Assembly (NCBI GenBank): GCA_963780865.1
Contig: CAWADT010000009.1
Span: 73,529 to 137,528, forward strand
Source: FEN-1073 sp963780865
GTDB taxonomy: Bacteria > Chloroflexota > Anaerolineae > Anaerolineales > RBG-16-64-43
Reading direction: 5' to 3'
DNA length: 64,000 nucleotides
Position 1 is the first letter of the stretch. Every line of letters begins with the position of its first letter. Of this stretch, positions 16,582-24,542 are shown piece by piece. The notes beneath the pieces were generated by a model that saw nothing but the letters and a program-made list of their open reading frames with translations, was not told the DNA's origin and ran no database searches. A program made the position numbers and the translations under genes.

Positions 16582-17836
16582 TCATCGGATCGCCACCTCC
16601 AGGCAATTTTCCTCGTCAAGGCTAAGCGCGGGAAAGTCGTCGGGCCGCAGGTTGAGACGGATCATTTCCGACGGCTGCACGTGCGGGAGTTTCCGCTTTT
16701 TGAATTCCACCCCGTTGAGCTGCAGGGAAAGGACCGCGTCGTTTTTCACGATAAGGGACCGCAGGTAGAGCACGTTCTCCTGCTGCGGAGCATAGAAGTT
16801 GGGCGTCACCGAGCGGACGTTCGCTCCCGCGGTCAATCGGAATTGTCTGGCGCTCTCTCCGGCGAGATACCGGTTCACCGCTTCGTCCGCAGCGCCGCGC
16901 CTCCTCGGCCACGTAATCCACGAGGTCGTGCACGTGGAGCACGTTGCCGCAGGCGAAAATTCCCGGAGAGGCGCTCATGAGGTTGGAGTCGATGCAGGGT
17001 CCGCCGGTATCGTCGTTGAGCGGAACCCCGGCCTTGCGGGAGAGTTCGTTTTCCGGAATGAGCCCGACGGAGAGCAGCACGGTATCGCAATCCAGGCGGA
17101 AAGTCTTGGCGTAATCCGGCGCGCCGTCGGTAAGCGGGGTCACCTCCACGCCGTCCACCCGGTCGCGTCCCGTGATCCGGGAGACTATGTGGGAGAGATA
17201 GAGCGGGATGGAAAAATCATTCAGGCACTGTGAAATATTTCGCGCGAGCCCCGAGGGGTAGGGCATGATTTCCACCACGGCCAGCACCTGCGCGCCCGCA
17301 AGCTTCAGGCGGCGCGCCATGATCAGGCCGATATCCCCGGAGCCGATCACAACCGCCCGGCGGCCGGGAAGATAGCCGTCGATGTTCATGAGCCGCTGCG
17401 CCAGGCCCGCGGTGAAGATTCCCGCGGGCCGTGTTCCGGCGATGGCCACGTTGCCCCGGTTCCTTTCGCGGCAGCCCATCGCCAGCACCACCGCGCGGCA
17501 GTCGAGCCGCAGTATGCCGTACGCTTTCCCGCAGGCGGTGACGACATGCGCTTGCTTCTCCCCGGAGATATCCAACACCGTGGTGTCGAGATAAACGTCG
17601 ATTCCTTCCGCCAGCACTCTGGAGATCAACCGCTCGGCGAACTCGGGCCCGGTGAGATCGGCGCCGAATTCGTGAATTCCAAACCCGTTGTGGATGCACT
17701 GCATCAGGATTCCGCCGAGGAAATTTTCCCGGTCGACAATGGCGACCGACCGGCCGCCTTCGCGCACGGCGAGCGCGGCCGCCATCCCGGCGGCTCCGCA
17801 CCCGATCACCACGGCGTCGTAGGATTTCTCAAGCAT
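16582..17836 (-). CDS. FAD/NAD(P)-dependent oxidoreductase of the glycerol-3-phosphate operon (frameshifted)
   Basis: A pyridine-nucleotide-disulphide-oxidoreductase-type flavoprotein without the redox cysteine pair. Seen: YDAVVIGCGAAGMAAAL (FAD Rossmann), GGILMQCIHNGFG, AVVLAMGCRERNRG, AVVIGSGDIGLIMARRL (NAD Rossmann) and GIFACGNVLHVHDLVDYV. It overlaps the last base of the upstream GlpA-like gene, so translational coupling is likely. After VAEEARR the frame runs into a non-homologous tail. The proper C-terminus (AVNRYLAGE, FYAPQ, PSEMIRLNL, ending ENCLEVAIR) continues in another frame to 16582, so one base is missing near 16893. The intact protein would be about 417 residues. Likely role: passing electrons from glycerol-3-phosphate to NAD or a quinone-linked acceptor. 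Confidence 0.85.
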
Positions 17837-19314
17837 CAGCCGCCGCTCCCTTCGGATGCCTTTTCGCTCTGCACATCCCGCGGCGCCTCGCCGATCCGGC
17901 CGACGACGAGTTCGCTGCCCTTCCCGCGCTTGGTGATGGCCTCGACGGGCAGCCCCGTCTCGCGCGCGATGATCGCCAGCACGCGGTAGGTGCAGAAACC
18001 ACCCTGGCAGCGGCCCATCCCCGCGCGCGTGTAGAACTTAATCCCGTCCAGGGTGGTATGCCCCTTGCGGATGGCCTCGATCACTTCCGCTTCCGATATG
18101 CTCTCGCACCGGCAGACAATTTGGGCATAGGCCGGTTCGCGGCCGGCGAGGCCGTCCAGTTCCGGAAAGGGCATCTCGTAGACTTTGGGGCAATGTTGGA
18201 TGGAAGGCACGAAGTCCGGTTTTTCCTCGAGCGCCAGGCCGTCTTTTTGCAAAAGATTCCTGACGTATTCCGCGATCGCCGGCGCGGCGGTGAGGCCGGG
18301 GGATTGAATTCCCGCCGCCTGCACCAGGCCCGGCGCTTTTTGGGAAATGTCGATATAAAAATCGTCACCCGGCAGGGTGGGGCGCAGGCCTGCGAAAGAC
18401 GTGATGATATCCCGCTTCGAAATCGCGGGCACCATGCGGGCCGCAAGCGCAAACACCCGGTGGAGATTATCGGGCGTAGTGCTCAGGTCGTCCTTTTCCT
18501 CGATCTCCACCGCGGTGGGGCCGACCATCATCGTGCCTTCCACGGTCGGGATCACGAGCACGCCTTTGGAATTTTTCGCGGGAACAGGGAAGATCACATG
18601 GTTGGGGAATCCCGGCGCGTTGTGGTCCATCAGGAACTCTTCCCCCTTGCGGGGGATGATGTGGAATTCCTCCGCGCCGAACATCGCCGAGACCTCGTCC
18701 GCGTACAGGCCCGCGGCGTTTACGACCCGGCGGGCTTCGAGGATTTCGCCTTGCTCGGAAATAAGCTGCCAATGGCCGCCCGCGCGCTGCGCGGCGGTGA
18801 GCTTCCAGTCGGTGAATAGTTTTACCCCGTTCTTTCGGGCATTTTCCACCAATGCAAAGACGAACCGGTAAGGCTCGATGATCCCTCCGGTGGGAGCCCA
18901 CAGCCCTCCGACGGTATCGCCGTTGAGTTTGGGCTCCAGTTCGAGAATGCGTTCCCTGCCCACGATTTCAAGCTGGGGAACGCCATTGGCGATTCCCCGA
19001 TCGTAGAGAGATTCCACAATTTTCAATTCTTCGGGAGAAAAGGCGACGACGAGGATTCCGACCCGGCGGAAGGGAAACCCGAGTTCCGACTGCAGCCGGT
19101 CGAACATGAAGTTCCCTTGAACCTCGAGACGCGCCTTGAGGGTGGAGGGGTTGTGGTGGAACCCGGCGTGGATGATGCCCGAATTGGCCTTGGAGACGCC
19201 GAAGGAGACGTCTTGCCAGCGCTCCACCAGGGCGACGGAAAGATTGTAGGCCGATAGCAGCCGGGCGATGGACGCGCCGGTGGTACCCGCCCCGATGATC
19301 GCCACGTCGAACAT
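17836..19314 (-). CDS. glycerol-3-phosphate dehydrogenase-like flavoprotein with BFD-type [2Fe-2S] domain
   Basis: 492 residues. The FAD Rossmann motif FDVAIIGAGTTGASIARLL is at the N-terminus, followed by the DAO-type FAD domain (SGIIHAGFH, GLWAPTGGIIEPYRF, RRVVNAAGLYAD, SFAGLRPTLP). A C-terminal BFD-like domain carries CRCESISEAEV and GMGRCQGGFC, four cysteines for a [2Fe-2S] cluster. This is the layout of GlpA-like anaerobic glycerol-3-phosphate dehydrogenase, which makes dihydroxyacetone phosphate. First gene of the operon. I take the ATG at 19314 because homology starts there; an ATG at 19341 is also in frame and neither has a clear ribosome binding site. The related 2-hydroxyglutarate dehydrogenase group is an alternative, but the operon favours the Glp assignment. 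Confidence 0.85.
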   Translation of the reverse strand: MFDVAIIGAGTTGASIARLLSAYNLSVALVERWQDVSFGVSKANSGIIHAGFHHNPSTLKARLEVQGNFMFDRLQSELGFPFRRVGILVVAFSPEELKIVESLYDRGIANGVPQLEIVGRERILELEPKLNGDTVGGLWAPTGGIIEPYRFVFALVENARKNGVKLFTDWKLTAAQRAGGHWQLISEQGEILEARRVVNAAGLYADEVSAMFGAEEFHIIPRKGEEFLMDHNAPGFPNHVIFPVPAKNSKGVLVIPTVEGTMMVGPTAVEIEEKDDLSTTPDNLHRVFALAARMVPAISKRDIITSFAGLRPTLPGDDFYIDISQKAPGLVQAAGIQSPGLTAAPAIAEYVRNLLQKDGLALEEKPDFVPSIQHCPKVYEMPFPELDGLAGREPAYAQIVCRCESISEAEVIEAIRKGHTTLDGIKFYTRAGMGRCQGGFCTYRVLAIIARETGLPVEAITKRGKGSELVVGRIGEAPRDVQSEKASEGSGG

Positions 19315-19427
19315 AGGATTATTTAATTCACGATCGCTCATTGGAATCTTTGGCCGAGATACTTTCCAGTATCTACTCAGCCCCACTCAAGCTGGAAGGA
19401 ATTTCACGGGATTGATGTCCGGTTTTT

Positions 19428-19510
19428 CTCTCCCTCATCCGGCCTTCGGCCACCTTCTCCCAGCTTATGCTGGGAGAAGGGCGGGATGAGGGCGGAAGGC
19501 TGAATAGTAA
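19428..19510. repeat. 83-bp palindromic repeat, family S copy 2
   Basis: CTCTCCCTCATCC, GGCCTTCGGCC, CTTCTCCCAGCTTATGCTGG and GGGATGAGG in nested inverted symmetry, ending GGAAGGCTGAATAGTAA. Same orientation as 33736-33844 and opposite to 8281-8362. It sits upstream of the glycerol-3-phosphate operon. Confidence 0.75.
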
Positions 19511-20251
19511 ACTTTCCCAAAGTAATTTCTCTTCCACGCAGCGCTTCCCGCGGGAAAATCGCCGAGCGTGGCAAATCTTTTTCGGCGGTCGAACCCTTGC
19601 GATAGCCTACGGGGTTGGCCTCCTCGGAATTATACTCGCAGACCAGTCGCAAGCGGGCAGCGGTGACATCGAAGCGGGGAGCAAACGCCTGGAAATGAAG
19701 CGACAAAAGGACGTGGGATCTGCTGCGCAGGATATCCGTTACTGGGATTTGGCAATCAAAGGAGCGGATCAGAATCGGTCCGCCCGCATAGTGGAAGGAC
19801 GAAAAGTTGCCGGCCGGATACCTTTATCCCGCTCTCGCGGGATGATGAGTACCCCGCAGCTTGCCCCGCATTCCTCTTTATTACTTGAAGAATGCGGGGC
19901 TTGCTGCGCAGTTCTTGGGGGTTGTGCCCTTTGATATCGCGTGGCTTACCGCGCGGTCATTCATTCTACAGGAATGGCAGTCCGGATTCGATACTCAAAC
20001 TCTAGATCCTGGGAAAAGGCGGGAAAATGCATATTCCGATAATCGCGACCAAATCCGGAGTGACAAAAAAATTCGGAAGGGGATTGCGGCCGGAATGGAA
20101 ATCCGAGGAAGGAGAATAATTGTTCCCCTCGGCTGAAGCCTGTGACGAGCAGGTTTGTGGATTCCATCGACTGGATGTAATATCGTCCAAGAGAATCGCC
20201 GGCAGCAAAGCGTGATCCAATTTCAGATCATCTCTTATTAAGGAGAACCCC
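19511..20251. other. 740-bp stretch without a confident gene
   Basis: No complete gene can be supported. On the minus strand a frame from about 19822 down to 19530 reads like protein (PAGNFSSFHYAGGPILIRSF, later RFDVTAARLRLVCEY and NPVGYRKG) but has no credible start and no family I know, so it may be a gene remnant. A dispersed palindrome lies at 19858-19928. The promoter of the DUF3592 gene should be near the right end. Confidence 0.4.
19858..19928. repeat. GCCCCGCATTC palindromic repeat, copy 1
   Basis: AGCTTGCCCCGCATTCCT, then GAATGCGGGGCTTGC in inverted symmetry, then TTCTTGGGGGT. A second copy in the same orientation is at 44413-44488. Confidence 0.7.
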
Positions 20252-20707
20252 GTGACACGTTTGCAAGGACCGCTGGCCACACCCGGTCAATCCATTCTTT
20301 TCGGCATTCCCGTTCTGCTGATCGGTCTGGCGGTATGCGCCGCCGGCGGGGTTTCCGGAATGAAATCAGCGTCCGATCTTTCCCGAATGCAGCATGCCTC
20401 CGGATCAGTCATTCGGGTGGATAAAATTGACACCACCTTCAAACCAGTGGTGGAGTTCACCACCTCGGCGGGGAAGCAGGTGGCTTTTACCGACTCGGTT
20501 GGAGAGAGCCCGGCGGCCTACAAACCGGGTGATACGGTGGATGTAGTTTACGCGCCGGACAATCCCGAGGGCGCTAAAATCTATTCCCTCCTCACCATCG
20601 CAATGCAAATCGGATTGCCGCTACTCTGCGCGGGCTTCTTCCTAGCCACCGGTGTAATTATGATCTCCAACGGCGTCACCCGCCGCCGACAAGCCGCCCA
20701 CGCATAG
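20252..20707 (+). CDS. DUF3592 membrane protein
   Basis: 151 residues. Two hydrophobic segments (about 14-37 and 110-133) flank a soluble loop of about 70 residues that carries the DUF3592 pattern: GSVIRVDK, PVVEFTTSAGK, then YKPGDTVDVVYAPDNPEGAKI. The loop probably folds as a small beta domain on the outside. No function is established for the family. The start is the GTG at 20252, with AAGGAG eight bases before it. It converges on the phospholipase gene across a shared terminator at 20811-20841. Confidence 0.8.
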   Translation: MTRLQGPLATPGQSILFGIPVLLIGLAVCAAGGVSGMKSASDLSRMQHASGSVIRVDKIDTTFKPVVEFTTSAGKQVAFTDSVGESPAAYKPGDTVDVVYAPDNPEGAKIYSLLTIAMQIGLPLLCAGFFLATGVIMISNGVTRRRQAAHA

Positions 20708-20810
20708 CGGGATTGTCGTCGCAGATATTTTCCGTGCTTCGTTATGAGCCATCGTTTCAGGCGGTGATGGATCGGAATTTCATAAAAGAGTAAATCGCTC
20801 CACCTGAAAA

Positions 20811-20841
20811 AAACCGGGAAGGTCATCGACCTTCCCGGTTT
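20811..20841. terminator. bidirectional terminator between convergent genes
   Basis: A perfect 14-base stem (AAACCGGGAAGGTC / GACCTTCCCGGTTT) with a three-base loop. It is flanked by A-rich sequence on the left and T-rich on the right, between the ends of two convergent genes, so it can work on both strands. Confidence 0.85.
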
Positions 20842-20880
20842 GATAAAACGATAGTTGATCACCGGCGGGTAATCGGCCGC

Positions 20881-22392
20881 CTACAACACCGACGCGGGAC
20901 CCGGGGCGGGGTTTAGCGGAAGAACCAGAGGCGCGCGGGGGTTTTGGGTGAAATCGAAATCCAAAAGGAGATTGCCCAATTGCGGCGCGTTTTCGCGGAC
21001 GTCCGGTCTGGGATCCGGCCGGCCGTCGGTTTTCGGATCGATCCGCTGGCCGCCCAGAAAAAGATCCTCCATGAGCTTGACGTACGCGTCGTGGCTGAGA
21101 ATTTGATGGTCGATGAATCCCTTTTTGGCGTAGGCGCTGATCACCAATCCCGGCACGCGCAATCCATAGCCGTTCAAATCCACGCGCGGCGGAACCACAT
21201 TGTCGTAGAAACCTCCCCAGTCGTCCCAGGTGAGGAATACGGCCGTGCTTTCCCAATCCGGGCCCTGCATCACGGCGTTGATCAGGCTCGTCGTCCAGGT
21301 CTGCCCATCCTTCACCAGCGCCGGCGGATGCTCGCTGTTGGGCCCGCTGGGCGTGATCCAGCTGATCGCGGGCAGCTGTCCGTCTTTCGCATCCTGATAA
21401 AAGTTGGTGACGTCCGTGATGTTCTCAAGCTGGCCGTCTTCTTTCACCGTGTCGAAGTAGGGCAGCGGATTCCAAATGCCCGGCGTTTTGGCGTCCTGAT
21501 GGACCGGCGGGCAGTCGGCGGCGTCGTTGGCGCAATCCGGCTGCGTTCCCGTTTGAACATAATATTTCCAGGTGACGTTGTTCCTAAAGAGCAGATAGGT
21601 CAGGTCGGTCCAGGCATAATCGGGGGTGACTGCCGGAGATCCGCCGAGAAGACCGGCGAGGAAATCCGGGGGATTCTGAGGGTGCTCGAGCGCATTCACG
21701 CAGCTCAGGGGATCACCGGCTTTACTGCACCGGGCCGACCACTCGGAAACCATGAACAAGTGCTGGGGCAGACTCCAGGAGGCATTCGGCTCAAATAAGT
21801 GGTCCTGCAAAACGAAAGTTTCGGCATACGTCCAATAATTAGGAATTTCCCGGGCATCATGGTATCCCATGACATCGGTCGCGGAGGTGCCGCCGCAATC
21901 CGGGCTGTTGGTGTTCTCGCAGCCGGCTTTCCCGCTCTCAGCCTGCGCGATGAACCCGTCCATTTTGCCGCCGTCGATGTCCGCGGTGGCGTTCGCTTGG
22001 CCGTGCGGTCCGCCGTAATTCTTTTCGGCCGTATTCAAAAACGGATAAACGCACTGCCCCGTCTTGGGATCGTTTATGCAGACTGTGAACTTGCCGTTCT
22101 GGCGCGGAAAGCCTTCCGCGCCAGGAAAAGTTCCAAAATACGTGTCGAAGGAACGATTTTCCTGCATGATGACGACGATGTGTTTAATCTTGGCGCGGGC
22201 CAGGGCGAGGGTTTCCCCGGTCACCGTTTGGGATGCGGTCGGGAAGCCGGTCGGCGCAGGAGTTTTCCCGGCGGACGGACTGCCGCCTGACGAGCCGGCG
22301 GCCGCCGCGGGGGTAGGCTTCAACATCGCGGGGGACAAACAGGCCGCTAAAAGAAGGAAGCCCAGCAAATTAATCAGCAGTCTTTTTTTCAT
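20881..22392 (-). CDS. phosphoesterase / phospholipase C family lipoprotein
   Basis: 503 residues, with a lipoprotein signal (FLLLAAC, Cys18), a Pro/Ser/Thr-rich linker to about 60, and then the acid-phosphatase/phospholipase C (PF04185-type) fold. HIVVIMQENRSFDTYFG near 72-88 carries the metal-binding Glu/Asn and Thr region, LPAISWITP and a later TWDDWGGFYDNVVPP supply the second metal-binding Asp group, and VPGLVISAYAKKGFIDHQ follows. Exported and lipid-anchored, it probably hydrolyses phospholipid head groups or other phosphate esters outside the cell. Six or more cysteines in the 110-260 region could form disulphides. It stands alone and has a good terminator at its end. Confidence 0.85.
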   Translation of the reverse strand: MKKRLLINLLGFLLLAACLSPAMLKPTPAAAAGSSGGSPSAGKTPAPTGFPTASQTVTGETLALARAKIKHIVVIMQENRSFDTYFGTFPGAEGFPRQNGKFTVCINDPKTGQCVYPFLNTAEKNYGGPHGQANATADIDGGKMDGFIAQAESGKAGCENTNSPDCGGTSATDVMGYHDAREIPNYWTYAETFVLQDHLFEPNASWSLPQHLFMVSEWSARCSKAGDPLSCVNALEHPQNPPDFLAGLLGGSPAVTPDYAWTDLTYLLFRNNVTWKYYVQTGTQPDCANDAADCPPVHQDAKTPGIWNPLPYFDTVKEDGQLENITDVTNFYQDAKDGQLPAISWITPSGPNSEHPPALVKDGQTWTTSLINAVMQGPDWESTAVFLTWDDWGGFYDNVVPPRVDLNGYGLRVPGLVISAYAKKGFIDHQILSHDAYVKLMEDLFLGGQRIDPKTDGRPDPRPDVRENAPQLGNLLLDFDFTQNPRAPLVLPLNPAPGPASVL

Positions 22393-22457
22393 CCCGTTTT
22401 TCCTTTCCCCGAATATCTCCCATTATGGCGGCGAGCGAGTTGATTTTGGCCGGCCTT

Positions 22458-24068
22458 CTATGAGTTGATCCAGATTATACGAGCGATGCTAAATGGCGGA
22501 ATCTGGACCGGCACGCTCGGATCCAGGGTTTGGACCTGAGCCGCGGTGTGCGTCCTGTCGCTGAAATTACCGGCCACGAGCAAATCCACACTCGCAGGAC
22601 GGCTCTTTGAATTCTGTTGGGCCGGATCGAACCAACGGGGTTCGGCCGAGGCGTTCTGCACGATCAAGGTTGTCGATGCGGCGGATTGGAATAATCCGCC
22701 TTCGACCGGAAGATAGCTCTCTGAAAAATTGCCCAGACCGGTGACGGGCAGGGTGTCCCGGTCGATCATGCGCTGGAAGGTGCCGCCCTGATCGGCCGCC
22801 TCGTCGAACCACTGCAGAACGACCGTGGCCGGCATCGGCCGATATTCTCCATTCGAATCCGCAACGTACATTTGAAACACGCTCTTGCTGTCCGCGTTCA
22901 GCGTGAAGTACAGCGCCCGGGTGACGGCTGGATGGCGCAGGAACGCGAGCGTTTCGCGCGCTACGAGTTGGGCGGTCATTTGCGGCGGGATGAGATCCGG
23001 TTGGCCGAAGGTGCTGGTGAAATTTCCCCCGGTCGGACTCCATTCCGTGATCCAGATTTCCTTTCCCGGCAGCCTGGCGGCCAGGTCGGCGAGCGCGCGA
23101 TCCACGCCCGCATCCGCGCGGCCCATGAAGAGCTGGAACTGCTCGTCGACGCCGGGATGGGCCTCCCGCGCGATCATCCCGGCCGGGTCGGGGTAAAGGT
23201 GGACCGTCACCGCCTGGAACCAATCCTCCGGAGCCAGCGCCGAATCCCAATTCAGCAACCGCTGCTGAAAATTGGATGGATCCGATGGAGGGATGGTAAA
23301 GGCCGATCCGGAACTTTGCACCGCAAACTTTGCGCCATTCCCGACGATCGGCCGCAGCGCCTCCTCGTACCGCTTCATGACCGCCATCGCGGTTGGTTCG
23401 TCCGGCCATTGGCGCATCACGTTCGGATCGCCGGCCATGGCGATCCAGAATTCATTCCCCAGCTCGATCGTCTCCGGCAAGGCGTGCTCCGAGGCCAATT
23501 GCGTGAACCAGGCGGTCTGCTCGCCGAGCGAGGAAGTTTCCAGGTTGGGAACCAGGATCACGTCCGCGCCGATCCGGGAGGCGAAGGCCTGGTACTCCTC
23601 CATGTGAACGCCGCCCGGGAAAGCCTGCGCGATTTTCGGGGCGACCCCCGCCCAGAATTTATAGTAGGCGCTGCTGTTGGACTGCGGGTTGAATTCCAAC
23701 AGCCCGGTGCGCCAGTTATAGTAGTTGCTTTGCGAGCCGCCGGGGAAACGGACCACTCCCGGCGCCGTCGTTTGAATGGCGGCGATCTTTTGCGGATTAT
23801 CCAGCAGATGTTCGATCAGGGATTCGACCGAGGCGCCGAGGATATTCTCAGGAAGCTGGCGGGGATCACCCTGCGGAGTGAGGCTGAGTGGAAGCGCTCC
23901 GGCGGGCGGCGTTTGGGCGGCCGGCGGGATCGTGGACGCGATCGTTGCCCCGACGGTTGCTCTCGGCAGCGTGAGGGACAACGTGGCGGCGGGTGTGCTG
24001 CAGGCAAAAGCGAGAGCAGCGCTTGCCGCAAAAAATAGGAAAATCCGAACCCTTGCCAGGCGATAAAT
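22458..24068 (-). CDS. glycoside-hydrolase-like lipoprotein (clan A type)
   Basis: About 537 residues. The fold pattern is a TIM-barrel glycosidase: VVRFPGGSQSNYYNW, ADVILVPNLET, then IELGNEFWIA (acid/base Glu in GNE) and KEIWITEWSP (nucleophile Glu in TEW), then a C-terminal beta region ending IPPFSIARIIWI, as in alpha-L-arabinofuranosidase or GH79-type enzymes. An ordinary start (TTG at 23981) leaves no export signal. Reading upstream to an ATT at 24066-24068, with GGAGG seven bases before it, adds a lipoprotein signal (FLFFAASAALAFAC), so I take that as the start; a CTG nearby is another choice. Substrate unknown. It is 65 bp upstream of the phospholipase gene and possibly in one unit. Confidence 0.7.
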   Translation of the reverse strand: MYRLARVRIFLFFAASAALAFACSTPAATLSLTLPRATVGATIASTIPPAAQTPPAGALPLSLTPQGDPRQLPENILGASVESLIEHLLDNPQKIAAIQTTAPGVVRFPGGSQSNYYNWRTGLLEFNPQSNSSAYYKFWAGVAPKIAQAFPGGVHMEEYQAFASRIGADVILVPNLETSSLGEQTAWFTQLASEHALPETIELGNEFWIAMAGDPNVMRQWPDEPTAMAVMKRYEEALRPIVGNGAKFAVQSSGSAFTIPPSDPSNFQQRLLNWDSALAPEDWFQAVTVHLYPDPAGMIAREAHPGVDEQFQLFMGRADAGVDRALADLAARLPGKEIWITEWSPTGGNFTSTFGQPDLIPPQMTAQLVARETLAFLRHPAVTRALYFTLNADSKSVFQMYVADSNGEYRPMPATVVLQWFDEAADQGGTFQRMIDRDTLPVTGLGNFSESYLPVEGGLFQSAASTTLIVQNASAEPRWFDPAQQNSKSRPASVDLLVAGNFSDRTHTAAQVQTLDPSVPVQIPPFSIARIIWINS

Positions 24069-24170
24069 GGCCGGTCCTCCTGGTTAGAACTTATATCACG
24101 GCTATTTGAACGCCGTAAGAATTGAATGTGAATTTATTGTGATGAATTGGGGTATGGGAAACATAGATTT

Positions 24171-24387
24171 GAAACCTCTGAAAAAGACCGCCGTCGGGGG
24201 GCCTGCCCCCGACTATCAACCGCGCCGGTCCCCGCTTCGCAGGGATAAAATAAATCCGGCTTAAGGCCCGGCATTTAGCCGGGCGGCTCCCTTCGCGGGT
24301 TGTGCGAGGTCTGTTGAGAGGTCGGAGCGGCCGTCCAGCGCACCTCGCGGGATTACCTCCGGACGAACGACGATTTTCAGAGGTTTC
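24171..24387. repeat. 217-bp segment bounded by a 14-bp perfect inverted repeat
   Basis: GAAACCTCTGAAAA at 24171-24184 is exactly complementary to 24374-24387. Inside are further hairpins (GTCGGGGG-CCTG-CCCCCGAC and CCCGGCATTTAGCCGGG types). No gene is present. It could be a non-autonomous element. Confidence 0.55.
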
Positions 24388-24455
24388 GATTTATTAAAAT
24401 GATCGGAGGAGCGACTATCGAAAGTCCTTTGTTGACCGATTGCCAAGCATAAACC

Positions 24456-24498
24456 CCGGCGGCACTCCAAAAAAGCAAACGGAGTGCCGCCGGTTTTT
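24456..24498 (+). terminator. strong hairpin with T-tract
   Basis: A perfect 13-base stem CCGGCGGCACTCC / GGAGTGCCGCCGG with a 12-base A-rich loop, followed by TTTTT on the + strand. Both neighbouring genes read on the - strand, so on that strand it is a hairpin without a long U-tract. It may belong to a repeat family or stop antisense transcription. Confidence 0.55.
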
Positions 24499-24542
24499 CG
24501 GCCGGCTTAAGCCGCTTCACCTGCGTCCTCCCGCGGGTTGTT

